A stretch of DNA of 64,000 nt. Source: Pseudomonas tructae. GTDB taxonomy: Bacteria; Pseudomonadota; Gammaproteobacteria; Pseudomonadales; Pseudomonadaceae. Under the pieces are notes generated by a model that was not told the origin of the DNA, searched no databases, and saw only the letters and a list, made by a program, of their open reading frames with translations. The position numbers were made by a program, and so were the translations under genes. Shown piece by piece: positions 53,071 to 64,000 of the stretch. The stretch is from NCBI RefSeq assembly GCF_004214895.1, contig NZ_CP035952.1, positions 4,908,501 through 4,972,500 on the forward strand, given 5' to 3'. Within the stretch, counting starts at the first letter, position 1, and each line of letters begins with the position of its first letter.

Positions 53071-54274
53071 GATTCGGCTCCTCGGCAAAATCGCTTTCAT
53101 CGAATTCGTGTTCTTCACTGCCCAAGTGCGTACGGCTCTCCCATTCGATGCGCAGTAGCAAACCGACACAGGCACAGCAGATCACCAGGGAGCTGCCGCC
53201 GTAGCTGAGGAACGGCAGGGTCAGGCCCTTGGTCGGCAGTAGACCGACGTTCACACCGATATTGATCAAAAACTGACCGATCCACAGGAACGCCAAGCCG
53301 AAGGCCATGTAGGCGGCAAAGAACTGTTTGGCTTTTTCTGCCCAAAGGCCGATGTACAGCGCGCGCACGGTGACGAACACGAACAGCGCCACGGTGACCA
53401 GCGAACCGACTACGCCGAGCTCTTCCGCCAGCACCGAGAAAACGAAGTCGGTGTGCGCTTCAGGCAGGTAGAACTGCTTCTGCACGCTGTTGCCCAGGCC
53501 AACGCCGAGCCACTCGCCGCGACCGAAGGCGATCAGCGCCTGGGTCAACTGGTAACCGGAGCCGAACTGATCCGACCAGGGGTCGGTAAAGGTGATCAGT
53601 CGCGCCATCCGGTAAGGCTGGGCCTGAACCAGGACGAACACCGCCGCCACCGCCAGCACCACCATCAGACTGAAGCGGAACAAGCCGACGCCGCCGAGGA
53701 ACAGCATCGCCGCCGCCGCGCCCATCATCACTACCGTGGCACCGAAGTCCGGCTCCATCAGCAGCAGGCCGGCCATCGGCAGCAGGACGATGAACGGCTT
53801 GAAGAAGCCCATCCAGCTTTCACGCACTTCGCGCTGGCGACGCACCAGGTAACCGGCCAGATAGATGACCACGAAGACCTTGGCGATTTCCGAGGGCTGG
53901 ACGTTGAAGAAACTGAAGCCGATCCAGCGCATCGAACCGTTCACCTCGCGGCCGATGCCCGGTACCAGCACCAGCACCAGCAGCGCGAAGGCGCCAACCA
54001 GCATGGTGAAGCCCATCTTCTGCCAAGTGGCGATCGGCACCATCATGGTGACGATGCAGGCAAAGATGCCGATGGCCACGTACACCAGGTGGCGGAACAT
54101 GTGATACAGCGGGTTGCCCGACTGCGCCGCGGCCACTTCCGAGGACGCCGAGGTGATCATCACCAGGCCAATGCCCAACAGCGCCAGGCAACCGGCGAGC
54201 ATGGCGAAATCCAGGTCGATGCCGCGACCGCTGATCAGCGGCGATGGATAAGGCTTGATGATGCCGAAGATCAT
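53060..54274 (-). CDS. ftsW: SEDS peptidoglycan polymerase FtsW
   Basis: A 404-residue, ten-helix inner-membrane glycosyltransferase that polymerises lipid II at the septum with FtsI. SEDS signatures are GREVNGSMRWIGFSFFNVQP with SEIAK, EAHTDFVFSVLAEELGVVG and TKGLTLPFLSYGGSS. The C-terminus is acidic and cytoplasmic. The ATG at 54274 overlaps the murD stop (ATGA). Confidence 0.96.
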   Translation of the reverse strand: MIFGIIKPYPSPLISGRGIDLDFAMLAGCLALLGIGLVMITSASSEVAAAQSGNPLYHMFRHLVYVAIGIFACIVTMMVPIATWQKMGFTMLVGAFALLVLVLVPGIGREVNGSMRWIGFSFFNVQPSEIAKVFVVIYLAGYLVRRQREVRESWMGFFKPFIVLLPMAGLLLMEPDFGATVVMMGAAAAMLFLGGVGLFRFSLMVVLAVAAVFVLVQAQPYRMARLITFTDPWSDQFGSGYQLTQALIAFGRGEWLGVGLGNSVQKQFYLPEAHTDFVFSVLAEELGVVGSLVTVALFVFVTVRALYIGLWAEKAKQFFAAYMAFGLAFLWIGQFLINIGVNVGLLPTKGLTLPFLSYGGSSLVICCACVGLLLRIEWESRTHLGSEEHEFDESDFAEEPNHGR

Positions 54275-55617
54275 GCCAGCCCTCCTACGGCTTGGGCGAA
54301 CAGGCGCCCACGCTCTTCGAAGTTCTTGAACATGTCCAGGCTCGCGCACGCCGGCGACAGCAACACGGCGTCGCCAGGCTGGGCCTGTTCGGCGCAGGCC
54401 AGAACAGCCTCCTCAAGGGTTTTGACGCGGATCAGCGGCACGCTGTCGCCGAAGGTCTCGGCCAGGCGCTCGGCATCACGGCCAAGCAGCACCACAGCAC
54501 GGCAATTGGCCGCAACCGGAGCCTTGAGCGCGGCGAAATCGGCACCTTTGCCATCGCCACCGGCGACCAATACCAGCTTGCCGTCGATGTCTGCGCCAAG
54601 GCCTTCAATGGCCGCTAGGGCGGCGCCGACGTTGGTCGCTTTGGAGTCGTCGTACCAATTCACCCCGTTGCGTTCACGAAGCCACTGGCAACGGTGTGCC
54701 AGGCCCGAGAAGGTGCGCAGGCTGGACAGCATGGCATCCATCGGCAGGCCGACAGCGTGGCCCAGGGCCAGGGCCGCCAGCGCGTTGGACTGGTTATGGG
54801 CACCGCGAATCTTCAGCTCGCGCACCGGCATCAGTTGCTGAAATTCGAAGGCCAGGTACTTCTCGCCATCCTCTTCACGCAGACCGAAGGCCTTGAAGTC
54901 GGGAGCGTTCAGCCCGAAGGTCCAGACCGGCTGGCCCTCGGACAGCAACGGCCGGCTCAGGGCGTCCTGGCGGTTGACCACCACCTGGCGAGCACCCCGG
55001 AAGATCCGGTGTTTGGCCAGGTGATAGGCCGGCAGGCCGCTGTAACGGTCCATGTGGTCTTCGCTGACATTGAGCACAGTGGCCACTTCGGCATTGAGCT
55101 GGTCAGTGGTTTCCAGCTGAAAACTCGACAGCTCCATCACGTACAACTCGATGTCGTCACTGAGCAGGTCCAGCGCCGGAGTACCGAGGTTGCCGCCGAC
55201 CGCCACACGCTTGCCTGCCGCCGCAGCCATTTCACCGACCAGGGTGGTGACCGTGCTTTTTGCGTTGGAACCGCTGATGGCAATGATCGGCGCCCGGGCG
55301 TTGCGGGCGAATAGCTCGATGTCGCCCGACAGCTTCACGCCACGGGCCGCGGCCTGCTGCAGGGCCGGGGTAGCCAGGGCCAGGCCGGGGCTGACATACA
55401 GCTCGTCGGCACGGCAGAGGAACTCCACGTCCAGCTCGCCACAGCGCACTTCCACCTGCGGGAAATCACGACGCAGGGTGTCCAGTTCCGGCGGGTTCTC
55501 ACGGGTGTCGGCGACCGCAAAGGCAACGCCCCGGTTCGCCAGGAAGCGAACCAGGGACATGCCGCTCTTGCCGAGGCCGACAACGATGCGGAAGTGGTCA
55601 GAAGCGATCAAGGACAC
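54271..55617 (-). CDS. murD: UDP-MurNAc-L-alanine-D-glutamate ligase MurD
   Basis: A 448-residue Mur ligase adding D-Glu. The ATP P-loop has the MurD form AISGSNAKSTVTTLVGEM; NVSEDHMDRY and WYDDSKATNVGAALAAIEGL follow. GTG is the start. It lies six bases downstream of mraY. Confidence 0.97.
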   Translation of the reverse strand: MSLIASDHFRIVVGLGKSGMSLVRFLANRGVAFAVADTRENPPELDTLRRDFPQVEVRCGELDVEFLCRADELYVSPGLALATPALQQAAARGVKLSGDIELFARNARAPIIAISGSNAKSTVTTLVGEMAAAAGKRVAVGGNLGTPALDLLSDDIELYVMELSSFQLETTDQLNAEVATVLNVSEDHMDRYSGLPAYHLAKHRIFRGARQVVVNRQDALSRPLLSEGQPVWTFGLNAPDFKAFGLREEDGEKYLAFEFQQLMPVRELKIRGAHNQSNALAALALGHAVGLPMDAMLSSLRTFSGLAHRCQWLRERNGVNWYDDSKATNVGAALAAIEGLGADIDGKLVLVAGGDGKGADFAALKAPVAANCRAVVLLGRDAERLAETFGDSVPLIRVKTLEEAVLACAEQAQPGDAVLLSPACASLDMFKNFEERGRLFAQAVGGLA

Positions 55618-55623
55618 GCGTTT

Positions 55624-56706
55624 CTACCTCAGTTTCAGGGTGGCAAGGCCGATCAGCACCAAAATCACGGTGATGATCCAGAAGCGGACGATCACCCGAG
55701 GCTCGGGCCAACCCTTGAGTTCAAAGTGGTGGTGGATCGGCGCCATGCGAAATACGCGCTTGCCGGTCAGCTTGAACGAAGCCACCTGGATCACCACCGA
55801 CAAGGTCTCCATGACGAACACACCGCCCATGATGAACAGGACGATTTCCTGGCGCACGATCACGGCGATGGTGCCCAGTGCAGCGCCCAGTGCCAGGGCA
55901 CCGACGTCGCCCATGAACACCTGGGCCGGGTAGGTGTTGAACCACAAGAAGCCCAGGCCGGCACCGATCAGCGCGCCGCAGAACACGATCAGCTCACCCG
56001 CGCCCGGGACGTAAGGGATCAGCAGGTATTCGGCGAATTTCACGTTACCCGACAGGTAGCAGAAGATGCCCAGGGCGCCGCCGACCATGACAGTCGGCAT
56101 GATCGCCAGGCCATCGAGGCCGTCGGTGAGGTTCACCGCGTTACTGGAACCGACGATGACGAAATAGGTCAGGACCACGAAACCGATGCCCAAAGGAATG
56201 GTGACATCCTTGAGCATCGGCACGATCAGGGTGGTTTCGACGCTGGTCGGGGCGGTCATGTACAGGAAGATTGCAGCGCCCAGACCAAACACCGATTGCC
56301 AGAAATACTTCCAGCGGCTAGGCAGGCCGCGCGAGTTCTTCTCGATTACCTTGCGGTAGTCATCGACCCAGCCGATGGCGCCGAACAGCAGGGTGACGAT
56401 CAGCACCACCCAGACATAACGGTTGCTCAGGTCGGCCCACAGCAAGGTGCTGATGCCGATGGCAGAAAGAATCAGCGCACCACCCATGGTCGGGGTGCCG
56501 GACTTGGACAGGTGCGATTGCGGGCCATCATTGCGGACCGCTTGGCCGATCTGGCGAATCTGCAGGGTACGGATCATCCATGGGCCCAGCCACAGGGCCA
56601 GCGACAACGCGGTCAGTACACCCAGAATCCCGCGCAGGGACAGGTACTGAAAGACCGCGAAGCCTTTGTAGAACTGTTGCAGATACTCAGCCAGCAGCAG
56701 CAGCAT
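55624..56706 (-). CDS. mraY: Phospho-MurNAc-pentapeptide transferase MraY
   Basis: A 360-residue, ten-helix membrane enzyme that makes lipid I on undecaprenyl phosphate. Signatures are [14 protein letters not shown], the Mg-binding [13 protein letters not shown] and [18 protein letters not shown]. The ATG at 56706 overlaps the murF stop by one base (TAATG). Confidence 0.98.
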   Translation of the reverse strand: MLLLLAEYLQQFYKGFAVFQYLSLRGILGVLTALSLALWLGPWMIRTLQIRQIGQAVRNDGPQSHLSKSGTPTMGGALILSAIGISTLLWADLSNRYVWVVLIVTLLFGAIGWVDDYRKVIEKNSRGLPSRWKYFWQSVFGLGAAIFLYMTAPTSVETTLIVPMLKDVTIPLGIGFVVLTYFVIVGSSNAVNLTDGLDGLAIMPTVMVGGALGIFCYLSGNVKFAEYLLIPYVPGAGELIVFCGALIGAGLGFLWFNTYPAQVFMGDVGALALGAALGTIAVIVRQEIVLFIMGGVFVMETLSVVIQVASFKLTGKRVFRMAPIHHHFELKGWPEPRVIVRFWIITVILVLIGLATLKLR

Positions 56707-58073
56707 TAATGTTTCTCCCCGCTGGAACCGCACAAAGCCACCACGACGTTCTCCATCGCAGCGCTGCGCGAACCCTTGATCAAAATAGTGGTATTGATGG
56801 CCTGCTCGGCGCGAACGGCGTCGATCAGGTCAGCTTGATTAGCGAAATGTCGGGCATTGGTGCCGAACGCTGCTACCGCATGGGCCATGTTGCTGCCCAC
56901 TGCATAGAGCGCCGAAACCTTGTCTTTGGCGTACTCGCCTACCTGCCGATGCCCTTCCTCAGCCCACTGGCCCAATTCGCCGATATCCCCGAGCACCAGG
57001 ACGGTGCGGCCGGAAAAGCCGGCGAGTATATCAACGGCGGCGCACATGGAGGTGGGGTTTGCATTGTAAGTGTCATCAATTACCCGCACGCCGCTGGGCG
57101 CCATCTGCACCACCGTGCGGCCCTTGACCGGTTGCACGGCATCGAGGCCCTGGACGATGCCGTCCAGCGTCAGACCAAAGGCATGGGCGGCAGCGGCGGC
57201 GGCCAATGCATTGGCAACGTTGTGGGTGCCGAGCAGGTTGAGCTGGACACGGCCTGTACCCAACGGGCTGTGCAGGTCGAACGCTGGGCAACCGCGCTCG
57301 TCCTGGGCGATGTTGCCGGCGTAAAAGTCCGCAGCGGCGTTGCTCAGGGCGAACGTCAGCACCCGGTGACTGCCAGCGCGCTGTTTCCAGATGCCGAAGG
57401 CCTTGTCATCAAGGTTCAATACGGCCACGCCATCCTGCCCCAGACCTTCGAGGATCTCGCCCTTGGCTTCGACAATCTTCTGCGGCCCGCCGAACTCGCC
57501 GACATGAGCGGTGCCGGCATTGTTGATCAGCGCTACCTGTGGCGTGGTCAAGCCGACGGTGTAGGCGATTTCGCCGACATGGTTGGCGCCCAGCTCGATG
57601 ACTGCTGCGGTGTGTTGCGGTGCCAGTTCGAGCAGGGTCAGAGGCGCGCCGAGATCATTGTTCAGATTGCCGCGCGTCATCAGTACCGGGCCACGAGTGG
57701 CGAGGATGCTGGCGAGCATTTCCTTGACCGTGGTCTTGCCGCTGGAGCCGGTGATGGCTGCGACCGGCTTGTCGAACGCGGCGCGGTTCAGGGCGCCCAA
57801 CTGGCCCAGGGCCAGGCGGGTATCGGCGACCACCAGCTGCGGCAGGTTGCTGCCCGGCACTTCGCGTTGCACCAGGGCAGCGACGGCGCCCTTGGCAGCA
57901 ACGTCGTCCAGGTAATCGTGACCGTCAAAACGCGGCCCGGCCAGGGCAACGAACAACTGCCCGGCAGTGATTGCACGGCTGTCGATGCTGACGCCATTGA
58001 AGGTTGCGTCCTGGCCAGGCAGGCGGCCCTGCAGGGGGGCAATCAGCTGACTGAGTGACAATGGCTTAAGCAT
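56706..58073 (-). CDS. murF: UDP-MurNAc-tripeptide-D-Ala-D-Ala ligase MurF
   Basis: A 455-residue Mur ligase that adds the D-Ala-D-Ala dipeptide. The P-loop is [32 protein letters not shown] and [20 protein letters not shown] are typical. ATG at 58073 was chosen because it begins the conserved [10 protein letters not shown]; it overlaps the murE end by 8 bases. Confidence 0.97.
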   Translation of the reverse strand: MLKPLSLSQLIAPLQGRLPGQDATFNGVSIDSRAITAGQLFVALAGPRFDGHDYLDDVAAKGAVAALVQREVPGSNLPQLVVADTRLALGQLGALNRAAFDKPVAAITGSSGKTTVKEMLASILATRGPVLMTRGNLNNDLGAPLTLLELAPQHTAAVIELGANHVGEIAYTVGLTTPQVALINNAGTAHVGEFGGPQKIVEAKGEILEGLGQDGVAVLNLDDKAFGIWKQRAGSHRVLTFALSNAAADFYAGNIAQDERGCPAFDLHSPLGTGRVQLNLLGTHNVANALAAAAAAHAFGLTLDGIVQGLDAVQPVKGRTVVQMAPSGVRVIDDTYNANPTSMCAAVDILAGFSGRTVLVLGDIGELGQWAEEGHRQVGEYAKDKVSALYAVGSNMAHAVAAFGTNARHFANQADLIDAVRAEQAINTTILIKGSRSAAMENVVVALCGSSGEKH

Positions 58074-59528
58074 GCGGGGCCTCCCACGCGGCGAGAGCTT
58101 TCTCGGCTTCGACCAGGTCGGAAAAGTCATGGCGCTCGCCGTTGATTTCCTGATAGTCCTCATGCCCTTTGCCGGCCAGAACGATGACATCATCCACGCC
58201 AGCACCGGCAATCAGCTGCGCAATGGCAGCGCCGCGACCGGCAACGAACTCGACGGCATCAACCCTGGCAAAGCCCGGACGAATATCGGCGAAGATTTGC
58301 TGTGGATCTTCAGTACGCGGGTTGTCGTCGGTGACCAGTACACGGTCAGCCAGGCGCTCGGCCACTTCGGCCATCAATGGACGCTTGCCGCGATCGCGGT
58401 CGCCGCCGCAGCCAAACAGGCACAATAACTGGCCTTTGGCATGCGGGCGCAGCGCCTGCAACACTTGCTCCAGGGCATCGGGCGTGTGGGCGTAATCGAC
58501 CACTACCAATGGTTTGCTGCCACCACCCAGGCGCTGCATACGGCCAATCGGGCCTTCCAGCGCAGGAGTGACGGCAAGAATTTCATCCAGCGCGTAGTCC
58601 AGCGCCATCAGGGTACCGACTGCGGCCAGCATGTTGCTCAAGTTGAAGCGACCAAGCAGGCGGCTGCGCAGGGTACGCTCGCCCTGAGCGGTGACGATCA
58701 CCGCGCGCACGCCATCGTCGTCAAAATGCGCTTCACGGCAGTACAACGAAGCGCTGCTGTCTTTGAGGCTGTAGCTGATCAGACGCGACTCGGCATGCTC
58801 ACCCGCCAGGCGGCGGCCGAAGTCATCATCCAGGTTGACCACCCGGCAGCGCAGGTTCGGCCAGGCGAACAGGCGCGCCTTGGCGCCTTCGTAGGCCTGC
58901 ATGCTGCCGTGGTAATCCAGGTGATCGCGGGACAGGTTGGTCATCACCGCGATATCGAATTCCAACGCCGCAACCCGGCCCTGATCCAGGGCATGGGAAG
59001 AGACCTCCATGGCGACGGCTTTCGCTCCGCCCTTCTTCAGGTCATTGAGGGTCGCCTGCACGGCAATCGGATCTGGCGTGGTCAAGCGGCCGCTTTGCAA
59101 CTCACCATAGAAACCGGTGCCCAGGGTGCCGATCAGGCCGCAGCGCTGACCGAGTTTGTCCAGGGCCTGGGCCACCAGTTGAGTCACACTGGTCTTGCCG
59201 TTGGTGCCGGTGACTCCCACCAGATCCAGCTGACGGCTCGGCTCGCCATAAAAGCGCCCGGCAATATCCGACAACTGCGCAATCAGGCCTTTGACCGGAA
59301 TCAACGGCACACTGGTAATCGGCAGCACGGTCGCGCCCTGCACTTCATAGGCCACAGCGGCCGCGCCGCGCTTGAGCGCATCGGCAATGTGTTCGCGACC
59401 GTCAACCTGTGCACCAGGGACCGCCAGAAACAGGTCGCCCGGACGTACATTACGGCTGTCCAGGGTCAACTCGCGAATCGACGGATCGCTGCTGGCCTGG
59501 GTAAAAAGCTTGCTCAATGGCATTGTCA

Positions 59529-59529
<1 letters not shown>
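58066..59529 (-). CDS. murE: UDP-MurNAc-tripeptide synthetase MurE
   Basis: A 487-residue Mur ligase that adds meso-diaminopimelate. The P-loop is VTGTNGKTSVTQLVAQ, and the substrate motif DNPR occurs in VTDDNPRTEDPQQIF, typical of the meso-DAP-specific enzyme. ATG at 59529 overlaps the ftsI TGA and has AGGAGG about 10 bases upstream; a second ATG six bases later is less well spaced. Confidence 0.97.
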
Positions 59530-61551
<2,022 letters not shown>

Positions 61552-61555
<4 letters not shown>

Positions 61556-62499
61556 CGCAGCTTCTCGGCGACGCGCATGACCGCGCTACGCGAACGTGGG
61601 TTGGCCTTGAGCTCGGCCTCGGAGGCGAACTGGGCCTTGCCGTGGACCTTGATCTTCGGCTCGAAATGCTTGTGCTGGACCGGCAGATTGCGCGGTAGAT
61701 TGTCAGCCTCGCCCTTGACCAGCTTGCGCATGAACAGCTTGACGATGCGATCTTCCAGGGAGTGGAAGCTGATCACCACCAGGCGCCCGCCGACTTCCAG
61801 CGCTTCGAGCGCAGCCTCAAGGCCGGCCTCAAGATCACCCAGTTCGTTGTTGACGTGAATACGCAGGCCCTGGAACGCACGGGTAGCCGGGTTCTTGCCC
61901 TTCTCCCAGGCCGGATTGGCGACCTTGAGCACTTCGGCAAGGTCGGCGGTGCGTTCGAACGGCTGGATTTCTCGACGTGCAACCACGGCGTTGGCCATCC
62001 GTTTGGCAAAACGCTCTTCGCCATATTCCTTGAATACCCGCGCAATCTCTTCGGCTGACGCGGTGGCGATGAACTGCGCGGCACTGACACCCCGGCTTGG
62101 GTCCATGCGCATGTCCAGCGGGCCATCGTTCATGAAACTGAAGCCGCGCTCCGGGTCATCGAGTTGGGGCGAAGAGACGCCAAGATCGAGCAGAATGCCG
62201 TTGACCTTGCCGTTGATACCGCGCTCGAGCGCTTCGGCGCCCAGCTCGGCAAAACTGCGCTGCACAATGACAAAGCGGCCGTCTTCGGCCGCCAGCGCTT
62301 GCCCGGTGGCAATCGCTTGAGGATCTTTGTCAAAACCCAGCAACCTGCCCTGCGGCCCGAGCTTGCTGAGGATCAAGCGGCTATGCCCGCCGCGACCGAA
62401 GGTGCCATCCAGATAGCAGCCATCGGCGCGTACGGCGAGAGCCTCGACGGCTTCGTCAAGCAGTACGGTGATGTGGTTAAAGCCGCTATCTATAGTCAC
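61552..62499 (-). CDS. rsmH: 16S rRNA m4C1402 methyltransferase RsmH
   Basis: A 315-residue SAM-dependent methyltransferase (formerly MraW) acting on N4 of C1402 in 16S rRNA. Signatures are [51 protein letters not shown] and [14 protein letters not shown]. It starts with GTG overlapping the mraZ stop (GTGA). Confidence 0.97.
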
Positions 62500-62951
62500 A
62501 GGATCAAATCACGCAGTTCATCAGGCATGGCGCCCGGTTGTTGGATAGCTGCAAGGTCGGCTGCCGAAACCGCGTTCCAGGCATCCTCGTCCCACAGCTG
62601 AAATTTGTTCAGTTGCCCCACCAGCATTGCCTTCTTGTCGAGCTTGGCGTACTCGCGCAAACGCGGCGGCACCAGGAAACGCCCACTGCCATCAAGCTCC
62701 AGATCCACCGCATTGCCGATCAGCAAACGCTGCAGGCGACGGTTCTCTTCACGCAATGACGGCAACGCGCGCAACTTGGCTTCAATCAGCTCCCACTCAT
62801 CGAGGGGATATACACATAAACAGGGATCAACCGCATCGATGGTCACGATCAACTGCCCGGAACTACGCGAATCGAGCTCGTCACGGTACCGGCTCGGCAT
62901 GGCGAGACGACCCTTGGCGTCGAGGTTGATGGCGTTGGCTCCGCGGAACAC
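62496..62951 (-). CDS. mraZ: Transcriptional regulator MraZ
   Basis: A 151-residue AbrB-like protein with two swapped-hairpin DNA-binding motifs ([19 protein letters not shown] and the second [17 protein letters not shown]). It represses its own operon. The start is GTG at 62951 (reading VFRGANAIN), preceded by GGGGAA; upstream in-frame codons would cross the MraZ boxes and promoter. It is the first gene of the dcw operon. Confidence 0.95.
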   Translation of the reverse strand: MFRGANAINLDAKGRLAMPSRYRDELDSRSSGQLIVTIDAVDPCLCVYPLDEWELIEAKLRALPSLREENRRLQRLLIGNAVDLELDGSGRFLVPPRLREYAKLDKKAMLVGQLNKFQLWDEDAWNAVSAADLAAIQQPGAMPDELRDLIL

Positions 62952-62992
62952 GGCTGCGATTCCCCACAATGTTAGCGTTTTTGTGTCAGAAA

Positions 62993-63017
62993 ACCCACTT
63001 CGTGCCACTTTCTGCCA
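62993..63017 (-). promoter_or_regulatory. MraZ operator: three direct repeats
   Basis: On the minus strand TGGCA, TGGCA and TGGGT recur with exactly 10-base periodicity, each preceded by AAG. This matches the TGGGN-N5 direct repeats bound by MraZ in E. coli. The repeats lie just downstream of the predicted transcription start. Confidence 0.8.
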
Positions 63018-63026
63018 CTTGCGCAC

Positions 63027-63056
63027 ACTATAGGAATCCGCCTACCACACCGTCAA
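63027..63056 (-). promoter_or_regulatory. Sigma-70 promoter of the dcw cluster
   Basis: On the minus strand TTGACG (63051-63056) and TATAGT (63027-63032) are separated by 18 bases, about 75 bases before the mraZ start. Confidence 0.78.
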
Positions 63057-63264
63057 GGCACGCTTATAAGGAAATCCCTTACAGATCGGAGATTTAGCGC
63101 ACACAGAGAGGATACAAGGACAATCCGGAAGGGATTTTGACGAAAAAACTCAAACCCACTCATACGGATAGCGAGCGAAGTTAAAGTAATTTATTAAGAG
63201 TAAGAATTTTTCGGTATTACGAAGGCTCATCTGCTATCGATTCAAGCAGAAGGAGGGAAAAGGT

Positions 63265-63622
63265 GGAGAGTCGATCTGTAAGCCGGGTTCTGTCGAGGAC
63301 AGTCATTCCTCTACGACGGCCATCACTGGACGCCTTTAGCAACCTACCCGGTTCCAACGCGGGCCGCGCCATATGGAACCCTATTTGGTCTTGCTCCGAG
63401 TGGGGTTTACCTAGCCACGAACTGTTACCAGTCGTGCGGTGCGCTCTTACCGCACCTTTTCACCCTTACCGGCACCGAAGTGCTTAGGCGGTTATTTTCT
63501 GTGGCACTTTCCGTAGGCTCACGCCCCCCAGGCATTACCTGGCACTCCGCCCTATGGAGCCCGGACTTTCCTCCCCCCTCTATTGCGGAACAATAGAAGG
63601 CAGCGACTGTCCAATCGACTCT
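63265..63622 (-). ncRNA. rnpB: RNase P RNA (M1)
   Basis: About 358 bases of bacterial type A RNase P RNA, the ribozyme that matures tRNA 5-prime ends. The 5-prime end reads AGAGTCGATTGGACAGTCGC. GGAGGAAAGTCCGGGCTCC (CR-I) and GTGCCAGGTAATGCCTGG follow, and the 3-prime end reads ACCCGGCTTACAGATCGACT. The terminal segments are complementary (helix P1). Coordinates of the ends are accurate to a few bases. It lies between rsmI and mraZ, as in other pseudomonads. The stretch 63057-63264 shows no gene. Confidence 0.96.
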
Positions 63623-63689
63623 CCGCTGCAAAGGTTAACGGTAGCGGGCTCCAAGAACAAGCGCTAAAACAGATAATAGCACTATAGCA

Positions 63690-64000
63690 TCAGTGGTCTT
63701 TCTGTTTTTCCAGTGCCGCCTGGTACAGCAGGTTCTTGCGCACCCCAGTGATTTCCGCAGCCAAGGCAGCGGCTCGCTTGAGCGGCATCTCCGCCAGCAG
63801 CAGATCAAGGATACGCATGGCCTCGCTGCTCACCGCCTGCTCGTCCTCTGGCGCGCTGTAGCCCGCCACCAGCACCACACACTCACCACGCTGCTGGTTA
63901 CTATCAGCCTCGACGAAGGCCCGCAACTGCGCCAACGGCAACCCCTTGAGGGTTTCGAAAGTCTTGGTCAGCTCACGAGCCAGCAGCGCCGGCCGCTCGC
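63690..64000 (-). CDS. rsmI: 16S rRNA C1402 2-prime-O-methyltransferase RsmI, C-terminal part
   Basis: The reading frame is open to the window edge, so only the last 103 residues are seen; the start lies beyond 64000. The visible RPALLARELTKTFETLKGLP and the C-terminal helical domain ending AEITGVRKNLLYQAALEKQK are typical of RsmI (YraL). It methylates the ribose of C1402, the same nucleotide modified by RsmH about 1.2 kb away. Confidence 0.93.
   Translation of the reverse strand, partial: ERPALLARELTKTFETLKGLPLAQLRAFVEADSNQQRGECVVLVAGYSAPEDEQAVSSEAMRILDLLLAEMPLKRAAALAAEITGVRKNLLYQAALEKQKDH

Noticed and set aside
62496..63026. Longer mraZ start at 63026
   Set aside because: It would place the MraZ operator inside the coding sequence and its start at the predicted transcription start; GTG at 62951 has a proper ribosome site and gives the family length.
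63425..63631. A 68-codon minus-strand frame
   Set aside because: It lies wholly inside the RNase P RNA gene.

Overview
The window is a GC-rich gammaproteobacterial chromosome segment, almost certainly a Pseudomonas of the putida/fluorescens lineage. The evidence is the gene content, the colR/colS + methyltransferase/wapQ(inaA) block first described in P. fluorescens and P. putida, the REP sequences with a GTGGGAGCGGGCTTGCC core, and a gene order that follows, as I recall it, the P. aeruginosa PAO1 block from argP (about PA4363) to rsmI (about PA4422). No rRNA, tRNA, IS element, prophage or CRISPR array is visible. Most of the sequence is conserved core genome; a few low-GC islets and structured repeats stand out.

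Layout. 1-827: no gene; it holds a REP pair and a ~720-bp imperfect palindrome whose two arms keep hairpins through compensatory changes. 0.8-7.6 kb: a membrane-anchored coiled-coil protein, an SDR epimerase, argP and its divergent exporter target argO, sodB, and the c-di-GMP phosphodiesterase gene bifA with a possible sigma-28 promoter. 7.7-12.9 kb: a probable iron-linked envelope cluster (imelysin lipoprotein, di-haem cytochrome lipoprotein, second imelysin lipoprotein, DUF1513 protein) with a Fur-like box at its head. 13-17.2 kb: a MexVW-type RND efflux pair. 17.2-21.8 kb: a small secreted protein, inaA/wapQ, a methyltransferase, colS, colR and a PAP2 lipid phosphatase; the two promoters facing outward from colRS carry matching ColR-like boxes. 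21.9-25.4 kb: groEL, groES (sigma-32 promoter), fxsA and a HugZ-like flavin/haem protein behind a strong Fur box. 25.6-28.8 kb: a low-GC two-gene islet (a polytopic permease and a FAD/NAD(P)-binding protein) that I cannot assign to a known pathway. 29-40.5 kb: DUF481 outer-membrane protein, alkyltransferase-like protein, ampG, an MscS channel, yajQ, panE, an orphan sensor kinase, cobalamin adenosyltransferase, a Nudix-ThiE fusion, a GST and argJ, separated by REP hairpins. 40.6-44.1 kb: secA and dciA. 44.2-45.1 kb: an orphan, low-GC, probably two-domain beta-sandwich protein. 45.1-63 kb: the complete dcw (division and cell wall) cluster on the minus strand, read mraZ-rsmH-ftsL-ftsI-murE-murF-mraY-murD-ftsW-murG-murC-ddlB-ftsQ-ftsA-ftsZ-lpxC, from a sigma-70 promoter carrying three 10-bp-spaced MraZ boxes to a strong terminator after lpxC. 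63.3-64 kb: rnpB and the C-terminal end of rsmI.

The dcw genes are mostly joined by stop-start overlaps and make the lipid II precursor and the divisome. The envelope theme recurs: LpxC starts lipid A synthesis, AmpG recycles muropeptides, SecA exports proteins, ColRS with its neighbours adjusts the outer membrane, and MexVW pumps drugs. Iron control probably touches the imelysin cluster and the HugZ-like gene.
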